6,362 nt of DNA from Bacteroidota bacterium (GTDB taxonomy: Bacteria; Bacteroidota; Bacteroidia; Chitinophagales; Chitinophagaceae): the NCBI GenBank assembly GCA_023417815.1, contig JAEZEI010000105.1, positions 1-6,362 of the forward strand, in the 5' to 3' direction. Position numbers and translations under genes: made by a program. Positions 1 to 5,423 of this stretch are shown here, one piece after another. The first letter of the stretch is position 1. Each line of letters begins with the position of its first letter. Below the pieces are notes generated by a model that had not been told where the DNA came from, searched no databases, and worked only from the letters and a program-made list of their open reading frames with translations.

Positions 1-82
1 CCCACGACCGCTTCTGGGGGGGGCCCGGGGCAGCCGCAGGCCGGGGGCGCGGGCGGCGCCCGGCGCGAGAGGGAGCGGACCG

Positions 83-319
83 ATGCCGTGGTGCGTGGAT
101 CTGGGAGTCGGCGGCTGGCTGGTCCTCGCGTCGAGCCTGGCGGTGCTCGGCATGGCCGTGTGGGCGGTGACGCGACTGTTTCCCGCTGCACCAGAGCCGG
201 ACGCGGTGACGCTGCTCGACGCCCGGCTGGCCGCCGGGCAGATCGATGTGGACACCTACCGCAGGCTTCACGCCGAGCTCGCCGGACCTGTGCCGGCGCG
301 ATCGGAAGGACTGCGATGA
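83..319 (+). CDS. Small membrane protein with C-terminal SHOCT domain
   Basis: This gene encodes 78 residues. One hydrophobic segment (about residues 10-33) is followed by a short charged region that fits the SHOCT (short C-terminal) pattern at about residues 43-66: L-D-A-R-L-A-A-G-Q-I-D, then T-Y-R-R-L. SHOCT domains are thought to mediate oligomerisation or protein contacts, and small membrane SHOCT proteins are common beside metal-efflux genes; no enzymatic role is expected. The ATG is preceded by a GAGGGAG ribosome binding site (about 68-74). The frame stays open to the left edge of the window, but the upstream residues (Arg/Gly/Pro-rich) do not look like protein, so I keep this ATG. The stop overlaps the next start (ATGA, 316-319), so the two genes are translationally coupled. 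Family assignment is by pattern only. Confidence 0.75.
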   Translation: MPWCVDLGVGGWLVLASSLAVLGMAVWAVTRLFPAAPEPDAVTLLDARLAAGQIDVDTYRRLHAELAGPVPARSEGLR

Positions 320-561
320 AGAGCCACCTCAAGGGAATGGTCGTCGCTGCTGCGGCGGTGCTGGTCGTGGCGCTGGCAGCGGGTGTGCGTCCTGGCGCGG
401 CGTTGGCGGCTGCGCTGGCGTGCCCGCTGATGATGATCGCCATGATGGTGTGGATGCACCGCCGCGGCCACACCGGGCAGCCCCACCATGGCGCGCACGA
501 CGTCACGGCGGACGCGCCCGTGACGTCGCCGCCGCACAGCGCGGCGCCGGGAGCCCGCTGA
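316..561 (+). CDS. Small Met/His-rich membrane protein, DUF2933-like
   Basis: This gene encodes 81 residues, starting at the ATG of an ATGA overlap with the SHOCT gene. Two hydrophobic segments (about 8-23 and 27-46) are visible. The second contains Cys36-Pro37-Leu-Met-Met and further Met residues (M43, M44, M47), leading into a His-rich tail (H48, H52, H57, H58, H61). The Cys-Pro-Leu-Met core and the Met/His tail resemble small DUF2933-type proteins found beside copper ATPases and multicopper oxidases. Its function is not established; soft-metal binding at the membrane is an inference from the Met, His and Cys content. The stop lies two bases from the stop of the convergent histidine kinase gene. 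A longer in-frame version beginning near 88 would overlap the SHOCT gene almost completely, so I reject it. Confidence 0.7.
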   Translation: MKSHLKGMVVAAAAVLVVALAAGVRPGAALAAALACPLMMIAMMVWMHRRGHTGQPHHGAHDVTADAPVTSPPHSAAPGAR

Positions 562-568
562 GCTCAGC
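557..568. repeat. 12-bp palindrome joining two convergent stop codons
   Basis: GCTGAGCTCAGC is a perfect palindrome containing the TGA stop of the plus-strand small gene (559-561) and the complement of the TGA stop of the kinase gene (564-566). The palindrome has no loop, so it is at best a weak element of a bidirectional terminator. It may simply be chance in a two-base convergent junction. Confidence 0.35.
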
Positions 569-1682
569 CGGGCGGCACCGGAAGCGTGACGGTGAACGAT
601 GCGCCGGCTCCCGGGCCGTCGCTCGTTGCGGTGATGGTGCCGCCGTGGGCCTCGGTGAGCGCTTTGCAGATCGCCAGGCCGATGCCCGATCCGCCGTGGG
701 TACGGTCACGCGCGGTATCGGCCCGGTAGAAGCGCTCGAACAGGTGCGGCAGGTGCTCGGGCGCGATGCCGGCACCGGTGTCGGACACGTGCAGCGCCAC
801 GCGCTGGTAACCGCCGGTCGCACGGAGCGTGATCGTGCCTCCGGCCGGGGTGTGACGCAGTGCGTTGGCGACCAGGTTGTCCAGGACCTGGCCCATACGC
901 TGGCGGTCGACACGGACGTGTCCCAGCTCGGGGTCGACCTGGACCCGCACGTCGACCCCGGCGGCGGTCGCGCGCTCCCGCCAGGTGCCGGTGGTCGCTG
1001 CAAGCAGTTCGTCTGGCGCGAGCGGTTCGAGCGTGAGTACGAGGTCACCGGCCTCCGCGCGGGTCACCGCGGCGAGGTCGCGTGCCAGCCGGGTCAGGCG
1101 CGCGGACTGGTCGCGCAGCACGGCCATTGTGGGCTCGTCCATCGGTTGCAGGCCGTCTTCCACGGCCTCGAGGTACCCGGCGATGGTGGCGACGGGGGTG
1201 CGGACCTCGTGGGCGACGTCGGCCAGGAGCCGGGCCCGCAGCCGCTCGGCCTCTTGCAGCCGCGCGGCCATGGCGTTGAACGACTCGGCGAGGTCGTCGA
1301 ACTCCGCGCCCAGTCCTGCAGCCGGGACGCGGGACTCGTACCGACCGGCGCCCAGGCGCGCCGCAGCGGTGGCCACGGCCGACAGAGACCGGCCGATGCG
1401 CCGCGCGAGCACGAGACTCACGGCAGTTGAGGCCACAGCGGCGGCGCCCAGGGCCAGGGCCAGGGAGACGGCGCTCGCGTCGCGAAAGGCCCGCGCGGCG
1501 TGCATGACGGCGTCGTCGTGGTCCTCCAGGCCGGCGCGCACCATGTGCTCGTGGAACAGGCCTGGGCCCACGGCGGAGGCCACCAGCCACGCTGTCAGGG
1601 CTGCGGTCGCGAGCACGATGACGAGCGCGATGAGCAGGCGACCTGCAAGGCCCCACCGCGCTGCCGGCGGGATCGGCTTCAC
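564..1682 (-). CDS. HAMP sensor histidine kinase, probable copper/soft-metal sensor
   Basis: This 372-residue membrane kinase phosphorylates the adjacent response regulator. TM1 spans about residues 16-37 and TM2 about 73-93. The extracytoplasmic loop between them is only about 35 residues and is rich in soft-metal ligands: His44, His46, Met47, His55, Met60, His61. A HAMP linker follows (about 94-146). The dimerisation/phosphoacceptor helix carries D-V-A-H158-E-V-R-T-P. The ATPase domain has the N box (D268-N-L-V-A-N-A-L-R-H), the G1 box (D301-T-G-A-G-I), the F box (F315-E-R-F-Y-R) and the G2 box (G330-G-S-G-I-G-L). All catalytic elements look intact. The GTG start overlaps the regulator stop by four bases (GTGA, 1679-1682), which implies coupled translation. 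The architecture is BaeS/CusS-like. Copper as the signal is inferred from the loop and the neighbours, since sequence alone cannot fix the ligand. Confidence 0.93.
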   Translation of the reverse strand: MKPIPPAARWGLAGRLLIALVIVLATAALTAWLVASAVGPGLFHEHMVRAGLEDHDDAVMHAARAFRDASAVSLALALGAAAVASTAVSLVLARRIGRSLSAVATAAARLGAGRYESRVPAAGLGAEFDDLAESFNAMAARLQEAERLRARLLADVAHEVRTPVATIAGYLEAVEDGLQPMDEPTMAVLRDQSARLTRLARDLAAVTRAEAGDLVLTLEPLAPDELLAATTGTWRERATAAGVDVRVQVDPELGHVRVDRQRMGQVLDNLVANALRHTPAGGTITLRATGGYQRVALHVSDTGAGIAPEHLPHLFERFYRADTARDRTHGGSGIGLAICKALTEAHGGTITATSDGPGAGASFTVTLPVPPG

Positions 1683-2410
1683 TCCCCGGTCCCGATCCGG
1701 TACCCGACACCTCGCACCGTGCGCACGAACCGTTGCTGTTCAGCACTGTCACCGAGCTTCTGGCGCACGTGCAGCACATGCACGTCGACGAGGTGCTCGT
1801 CACCGACCCAGTTGGCGCCCCAGACCTCCTCGATCAGGGCCCGGCGGCTGAACACCCGTCCGGGGCCTGAAGCGAGTGCGGCGAGGACGTCGAACTCGGT
1901 GCGCGTCAACGGCACCAGGCGGCCCTTGAGGTGCACCTCGCGGGCGTCCGTGTCGAGCCGTAGCGCCCCGATCTCCACAGCAGGGCGCGCCGCCGCTGCG
2001 ACGGCGGGAGCGGGTCGGCGGGGTCGACGCAGCAGGACTGCGATCCGGGCCATGAGCTCACGCGGGCTGAAGGGCTTAGTCATGTAGTCGTCCGCACCGA
2101 CCGACAGGCCGATGAGGGTGTCGACCTCCTCGGCGCGGGCGGTCAGCATGATCACGTAGCAGTCGGAGAACGTGCGCAGCTGACGGCACACCTCGACCCC
2201 GTCCAGTCCGGGAAGGCCCAGGTCCAGCACGACGACGTCCGGATCGACCTCGCGCAGCACCCCGACGGCCTGCGAACCGTCATGGGTCACGCTGACCTCG
2301 AACCCGTCCCGCTCGAGGTATCCGGCCACCAGCCGGGCCAAGGCTTGCTCGTCGTCGACGACGACCGCGCGCCGCGCTGTGGTCGTCGTGGTGTCTGGGG
2401 TGGGGGTCAC
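1679..2410 (-). CDS. OmpR/PhoB-family response regulator (CopR/CusR-like)
   Basis: With the GTG start at 2410 the product is 243 residues. The receiver domain (about 15-127) shows the acidic pair Asp19-Asp20, phosphoacceptor Asp63 (V-V-V-L-D-L-G-L-P-G), Thr89 (I-M-L-T-A-R) and Lys111 (Y-M-T-K-P-F). A Pro/Ala linker leads to a C-terminal winged-helix DNA-binding domain ending R-T-V-R-G-V-G-Y-R-I. Phosphorylated dimers of this family bind tandem direct repeats spaced about 11 bp, which matches the elements found here. Start choice: an in-frame ATG at 2455 would give 258 residues with a weak AAGG ribosome site, but it lies inside the putative operator. GTG 2410 lacks a Shine-Dalgarno but has GACAAT six bases upstream, which suggests leaderless expression. 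The gene is the first of the regulator-kinase operon and is divergent from the redox operon. Confidence 0.93.
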   Translation of the reverse strand: MTPTPDTTTTTARRAVVVDDEQALARLVAGYLERDGFEVSVTHDGSQAVGVLREVDPDVVVLDLGLPGLDGVEVCRQLRTFSDCYVIMLTARAEEVDTLIGLSVGADDYMTKPFSPRELMARIAVLLRRPRRPAPAVAAAARPAVEIGALRLDTDAREVHLKGRLVPLTRTEFDVLAALASGPGRVFSRRALIEEVWGANWVGDEHLVDVHVLHVRQKLGDSAEQQRFVRTVRGVGYRIGTGE

Positions 2411-2416
2411 CTGGCC

Positions 2417-2422
2417 ATTGTC
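2417..2422 (-). promoter_or_regulatory. Candidate -10 element for leaderless regulator transcript
   Basis: On the minus strand GACAAT (four of six positions of TATAAT, with the important A2 and T6 kept) ends six bases before the GTG at 2410. That places the expected transcription start on the start codon itself. The direct-repeat operator then lies at about -36 to -55, a position typical of OmpR/PhoB-type activation in place of a good -35 hexamer. Leaderless transcripts are common in Actinomycetota. The assignment is by inspection only. Confidence 0.4.
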
Positions 2423-2445
2423 GGCTGCGGACGGACGCCGGTCGG

Positions 2446-2465
2446 GGACCTTCATCGAACCTTGA
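2446..2465 (-). promoter_or_regulatory. Direct-repeat operator A, putative site of the local response regulator
   Basis: Read on the minus strand, the site is TCAAGGTTC, then GA, then TGAAGGTCC: two 9-bp half-sites with an 11-bp period. A near-identical copy lies upstream of the copper storage gene (19 of 22 aligned plus-strand positions, 2445-2466 versus 5735-5756). From memory, the CopR site of Corynebacterium glutamicum is a similarly spaced tandem TGAAGATTT motif, which supports a copper-responsive CopR-like reading. The element lies between the regulator (minus strand) and the redox operon (plus strand), so it could control both. Confidence 0.6.
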
Positions 2466-2543
2466 TCCAAGGGCGACCGGTCCTTCGGTGCGGCACGTCG
2501 ACGCTCCACATGTACCGATCCGCGACCGCCTGCAGGAGAACCC

Positions 2544-2840
2544 GTGTCGACCATCGAGCCCGCCGACCCACCGGTCCTCGTCACCGTCGTCCATGCCCCG
2601 GCGTGCCATTTCTGCCACGACGCCGAGGAGGCCCTAGCCGCCCTGGCCGGTGATTTCCCGCTGGTGGTCCGCAGCGTCGGCATCGATACGGACGAGGGCC
2701 GGGCCCTGGTCGCCGAGCACCGCCCGCCGATGAACCCGCTGGTGCTGGTAGACGGGGAGTTCTTCTCCGCCGGGCGACTGTCGCGGAAGAAGCTCACCAA
2801 GGTCCTGCACAGCCGGCGCACGGCAGCGGTCGGGGCCTGA
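2544..2840 (+). CDS. Glutaredoxin/thioredoxin-fold protein, first gene of redox operon
   Basis: This 98-residue protein has a redox-active motif Cys21-His-Phe-Cys24 after a hydrophobic beta strand (V-L-V-T-V-V-H-A-P-A). The later M63-N-P65-L-V-L-V-D-G-E segment fits the cis-proline strand-turn of glutaredoxin-like folds. No signal peptide or membrane segment is present, so it should be cytosolic. It most likely shuttles electrons, perhaps to the CcdA protein encoded one base downstream, and may also protect thiols from copper. The GTG start at 2544 is set by the AGGAGA ribosome site at 2534-2539 and by the fit to the fold. It is the first gene of a unit running to the DUF305 gene and lies just downstream of direct-repeat operator A. 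The exact subfamily and electron donor cannot be determined from sequence. Confidence 0.85.
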   Translation: MSTIEPADPPVLVTVVHAPACHFCHDAEEALAALAGDFPLVVRSVGIDTDEGRALVAEHRPPMNPLVLVDGEFFSAGRLSRKKLTKVLHSRRTAAVGA

Positions 2841-2841
2841 G

Positions 2842-3825
2842 ATGGGCAGCGAGTTGCTGACGACCGGGAGCATCCTGGCGGCGTTCTTCGCCGGCGGGGT
2901 GGCCCTGTTCGCCCCGTGTTGCATCGTCTTCCTGGCGCCGTCCTACCTGGCCGGTGCGGTCAAGAACGCCCGGTGGCGGCTGCTGCCGCTGACCTTCGTC
3001 TTCGCGGCGGGCTTGGCCGTGGTGCTGGTGCCGATCACGCTGGGGATGAGCCTGCTCGCCGGCGCGATCGCCCGGTACCACGCTCCGCTGTACTGGGCCG
3101 GCGGCCTGCTGATGATCGCCCTGGCGGGCCTGGCCCTCTCGGGTCGGATGTGGTCGCTGCCGTCGTTCCTGCGTACTCCGGATACCACCGGTGGTGACAC
3201 CGCGAGCTTCTTCTCCCTCGGGGTGTTCTCCGGGATCGCGTCCTCGTGCTGCGCCCCAGTCCTGGCCGGGGTGATGACCCTGTCGATTCTGTCCGGGTCT
3301 CCCATCGGGGGGCTGGCCCTGGGGTTGGCGTACGTGTTCGGCATGGTCTTCCCGCTGTTCGTGATGGCCCTGGTCTGGGACAAGGCGCGCCTCGGTGAGC
3401 GCAAGCTGTTCCAGGCCAGAACCGTCCGGCTGCCCGTCGCGGGCCGCACCCTGGTCACCAACACCCTCAACATCGCCGTCGCGGTCGGGTTCACGGTGAT
3501 GGGCGTGTTCGTCATCGCCCTGGCCGGCAGCAAGGACATGACCGGCGGCTCGGCGTTCCAGGACGCCGCCAGCCGCACCCTGACCGACGTGTTCGCCGCC
3601 GTCCAGGACTTCCTGTCTCCGGTGCCCGAGCCCCTGCAGGGGTTGGCGCTGCTCGCGGTCGCCGCCGCGTTCATCTGGGCGACGCTCGTCGACCGGCGCC
3701 GGCCCGCTCGGTCGAAAAGCGCCGCCCCGGCCACGACCACGGCTGCTGCAGGGCCGAGCGACGGCCCAGCCGTGCCCGTCCCGTCCTGCCACGCCACCCC
3801 GACCACGGAAGAAGTGACCCGATGA
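2842..3825 (+). CDS. CcdA/DsbD-family thiol-disulfide electron-transfer membrane protein
   Basis: This 327-residue polytopic protein would pass reducing equivalents from the cytosol to thioredoxin-like partners outside the membrane. Six core hydrophobic segments lie at about 10-38, 47-76, 82-101, 122-148, 151-178 and 207-229, with an additional one at about 265-283. The CcdA signature regions are in TM1 (F23-A-P25-C26-C27-I-V-F-L-A-P) and TM4 (S-S-C136-C137-A-P139-V-L-A-G). Each has two adjacent cysteines where classical CcdA has one. The Ala/Thr/Pro-rich C-terminal tail (about 284-327) looks disordered and has one extra Cys. The gene starts one base after the glutaredoxin-like gene and overlaps the following thioredoxin gene by ATGA, so the three form a coupled relay. 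CcdA in cytochrome c maturation is the usual alternative, but no c-type cytochrome or ResB/CcsA gene is visible here. Confidence 0.88.
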   Translation: MGSELLTTGSILAAFFAGGVALFAPCCIVFLAPSYLAGAVKNARWRLLPLTFVFAAGLAVVLVPITLGMSLLAGAIARYHAPLYWAGGLLMIALAGLALSGRMWSLPSFLRTPDTTGGDTASFFSLGVFSGIASSCCAPVLAGVMTLSILSGSPIGGLALGLAYVFGMVFPLFVMALVWDKARLGERKLFQARTVRLPVAGRTLVTNTLNIAVAVGFTVMGVFVIALAGSKDMTGGSAFQDAASRTLTDVFAAVQDFLSPVPEPLQGLALLAVAAAFIWATLVDRRRPARSKSAAPATTTAAAGPSDGPAVPVPSCHATPTTEEVTR

Positions 3826-4448
3826 CCTCCGGAACCGCCACCCGCCGCTTCGCCGAACGCCAGCAGGCTCTGCAGGAGGTTCAGGCCGCGCAGGCGGGAC
3901 AGGCGCGCCGCCGCCAGCGCATCAGCTGGGCCGCGTGGGGCGCCGGTCTGCTGATCGTGGCCACGCTGATCGCCGCCGCGTTGATCACCTCCCAGCCGAC
4001 CACGTCCAGCGACGTGCGCGTCGCACCGGACTTCACGCTGCCCGCCTCGGACGGCTCGACCGTCTCGCTGGCGGACTTCCGCGGTGGACCGGTCGTCCTG
4101 TACTTCAACGAGGGCGCCGGCTGCGACTCATGCCTGCTGCAGATGGCCGAGATCGAGAAGGATCCAGCGTTCGCCGAGACCGGCATCACCGTGCTGCCGA
4201 TCGTGATGAACACCGCCGAGCAGATCAACACCGATCGCCAACGCCTCGGCGTCCAGGCACCGTTCCTGCTTGACGACGGCACCGTCTCCGCCGCCTACGA
4301 CACCCTCGGCAAGGGCATGCACGAAGGCCTCCCGGGGCACGGGTTCGTCCTGGTCGACGCCGACGGCAACCAGCTGTGGCACGGCAATTACCCGTCCATG
4401 TGGCTTGCCCCCGCCGACCTGCTCAAGGAGGTCACCAGCCGACTCTGA
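3822..4448 (+). CDS. Membrane-anchored TlpA/AhpC-TSA-type thioredoxin
   Basis: This 208-residue protein has a Gln/Arg/Ala-rich, probably helical cytosolic N-terminus (about 8-33), a single membrane anchor (about 36-56) and an extracytoplasmic redoxin domain (about 64-208). The domain opens with V-A-P-D-F-T-L-P, as in AhpC/TSA-type redoxins. The active site is G-A-G-C101-D-S-C104, reached after the strand V-V-L-Y-F-N. The anchor is uncleaved by appearance (no signal peptidase or lipobox motif). It is the natural acceptor of electrons from the CcdA-type protein encoded immediately upstream (ATGA overlap, 3822-3825) and may reduce disulfides formed by Cu(II) or keep copper-ligand cysteines reduced. 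GAAGAAG a few bases upstream is the ribosome site. A peroxiredoxin role is possible, but the C-x-x-C active site favours a disulfide reductase. Confidence 0.87.
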   Translation: MTSGTATRRFAERQQALQEVQAAQAGQARRRQRISWAAWGAGLLIVATLIAAALITSQPTTSSDVRVAPDFTLPASDGSTVSLADFRGGPVVLYFNEGAGCDSCLLQMAEIEKDPAFAETGITVLPIVMNTAEQINTDRQRLGVQAPFLLDDGTVSAAYDTLGKGMHEGLPGHGFVLVDADGNQLWHGNYPSMWLAPADLLKEVTSRL

Positions 4449-4464
4449 CCATCACCGTTTGACC

Positions 4465-4478
4465 TGACGCGCGCGTCA
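4465..4478. repeat. 14-bp perfect palindrome in the redox-operon intergenic gap
   Basis: TGACGCGCGCGTCA lies in the 52-base gap between the thioredoxin gene and the Cys-pair peptide gene. It is preceded by TTGACC (4459-4464) and followed by the ribosome site at 4487-4494. It could be a dyad operator, an RNA hairpin that alters expression or processing between the upstream redox genes and the peptide gene, or chance. I see no convincing -10 hexamer at proper distance, so I do not call a promoter. Confidence 0.4.
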
Positions 4479-4486
4479 CCGACCTA

Positions 4487-4494
4487 TGAAGGAG
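4487..4494 (+). promoter_or_regulatory. Strong ribosome binding site for the Cys-pair peptide
   Basis: The purine tract TGAAGGAGA lies six bases before the ATG at 4501. It is among the best Shine-Dalgarno sequences in the window and is the main support for translation of this very short gene. Confidence 0.75.
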
Positions 4495-4500
4495 AGCCCG

Positions 4501-4632
4501 ATGGGCTGCTGCCAGGACACCCCTACCTCGACGACCACGACCCAGAGCACGGCCACCACGACGAGCAACAGCTGCTGCGGCGGCGGCGCTCAGGGCGCGG
4601 ACACCTGCTGCACGACCAGCACCTCGGCCTGA
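4501..4632 (+). CDS. 43-residue Cys-Cys-pair peptide, putative metal-binding (metallothionein-like)
   Basis: I recognise no named family. The 43 residues contain three adjacent-cysteine pairs, Cys3-Cys4, Cys25-Cys26 (followed by three Gly) and Cys36-Cys37, separated by Thr/Ser-rich linkers: 14 Thr and 6 Ser, with no His, Lys, Arg, Phe, Tyr or Trp. There is no signal peptide or membrane segment, so as written it is cytosolic. Paired thiols are good ligands for Cu(I) and similar soft metals, so a small copper buffer or metallothionein-like role is plausible but inferred. A strong ribosome site supports expression. The gene sits between the extracytoplasmic thioredoxin gene and the DUF305 gene (33-base gap), as part of the same unit. 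Alternatives are an RNA-level leader peptide that senses Cys availability, or a spurious frame. The codon pattern is strongly GC-ending, as in neighbouring genes. Confidence 0.65.
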   Translation: MGCCQDTPTSTTTTQSTATTTSNSCCGGGAQGADTCCTTSTSA

Positions 4633-4665
4633 TCCCCAACACCGATCCTGGGAAGGAACCACCCC

Positions 4666-5292
4666 TTGACGAGCACCACGCGCCGGCGCCTCGCCGCGAC
4701 GACAGCAGCACTCGCCCTGGCGGCCACCCTGACCGCCTGCTCCACCGGCGACGAACCGACGCCCGAACCCCCCGCGGTGCAGGAGTCCTCGAGCAGCGAG
4801 GACGCCGAGGCGGCGACTGAGCACAACGCCGCCGACGTGGAGTTCGCGCAGATGATGATCGTCCACCACCAGGGAGCGCTTGAGATGGCTGAGCTCGCGG
4901 TCGAGCGGGCCTCCACCGACGAGGTGCGCGCACTGGCCGAGCGAATCGCCGCAGCGCAGGGCCCGGAGATCGAGCTCATGTCCGGCTGGCTGGAGACCTG
5001 GGACGAGGAGCTCCCCGCTGAGGCTGAGCACGGCGGCATGGACCACGGCGGGATGGAGATGGACGGCATGGACCAGGAGGAGGCGATGTCCACCCTGGCC
5101 GAGTTTGAAGGGGTCGCGTTCGACCGGAGGTTCCTCGAGCTCATGGTCGCCCACCACCGCGGCGCCGTCGAGATGGCCCAGGCCCAGATCGGCGAGGGCG
5201 CAGACCCCGACGCCCTGGCACTCGCCCGGACGATCAGGGACGACCAGAACATAGAGATCACCGAGATGGAGAACCTGCTGCGGTCCCTCTGA
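4666..5292 (+). CDS. DUF305 lipoprotein, copper-associated
   Basis: This 208-residue lipoprotein has an Arg-rich n-region, a hydrophobic core and a lipobox L-T-A-C25, after which the mature protein is attached to the outer face of the membrane. An acidic Ser/Pro/Glu-rich linker (26-56) precedes two related helical halves, each with the DUF305 signature: F60-A-Q-M-M-I-V-H67-H68-Q-G-A-L-E-M74 and F156-L-E-L-M160-V-A-H163-H164-R-G-A-V-E-M170. Between them lies a Met/His-rich stretch (H122, M125, H127, M130, M132, M135). DUF305 proteins such as CopM of cyanobacteria bind copper through Met and His, so extracytoplasmic copper binding is likely. The TTG start is chosen because GGAAGGA (4650-4656) lies upstream and a complete signal peptide follows. 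It is the last gene before a strong hairpin. Confidence 0.9.
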   Translation: MTSTTRRRLAATTAALALAATLTACSTGDEPTPEPPAVQESSSSEDAEAATEHNAADVEFAQMMIVHHQGALEMAELAVERASTDEVRALAERIAAAQGPEIELMSGWLETWDEELPAEAEHGGMDHGGMEMDGMDQEEAMSTLAEFEGVAFDRRFLELMVAHHRGAVEMAQAQIGEGADPDALALARTIRDDQNIEITEMENLLRSL

Positions 5293-5312
5293 GCAGCCCG
5301 CAGCACGACCGG

Positions 5313-5347
5313 CAGGAGGCCACCCCGCACGAAAAGGTGGCCTCCTG
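5313..5347 (+). terminator. Hairpin terminator after the redox/DUF305 operon
   Basis: There is a perfect 12-bp inverted repeat, CAGGAGGCCACC (5313-5324) and GGTGGCCTCCTG (5336-5347), with an 11-base loop rich in A. It begins 20 bases after the DUF305 stop. No T-run follows, which is usual for intrinsic terminators in high-GC Gram-positives. It should end the transcript that starts upstream of 2544. Confidence 0.8.
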
Positions 5348-5423
5348 TCGCGTGCGTCTGCCACCGGCGCTGCGGCGAAGCACTAGGTGCGGACGTACCG
5401 TCGCCCGGTGCCGAACTCCCCGT

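Noticed and set aside
1..82. G-rich leader with an eight-G run, possible end of an upstream gene or G-quadruplex
   Set aside because: All three plus frames are open with no supporting protein similarity, so no gene end can be assigned; a quadruplex cannot be distinguished from general GC richness.
246..1430. 394-residue plus-strand reading frame opposite the histidine kinase
   Set aside because: It is antisense to an intact, motif-complete kinase gene; the translation is Arg/Gly-rich with no recognisable domain, a usual artefact of GC-rich DNA.
2411..2821. N-terminal extension of the response regulator back to 2821
   Set aside because: The extra residues run antisense through the glutaredoxin-like gene and across the intergenic operator, and the receiver domain is complete without them.
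3184..3195. Perfect 12-bp palindrome ACCACCGGTGGT
   Set aside because: It is inside the CcdA coding sequence, encoding Thr-Thr-Gly-Gly codons of a loop; probably codon chance rather than an operator.
2794..3806. Long minus-strand frames opposite the CcdA-type gene
   Set aside because: They are low-complexity Arg/Gly/Gln-rich or Ser/Thr-rich shadows of a clear seven-segment membrane protein.
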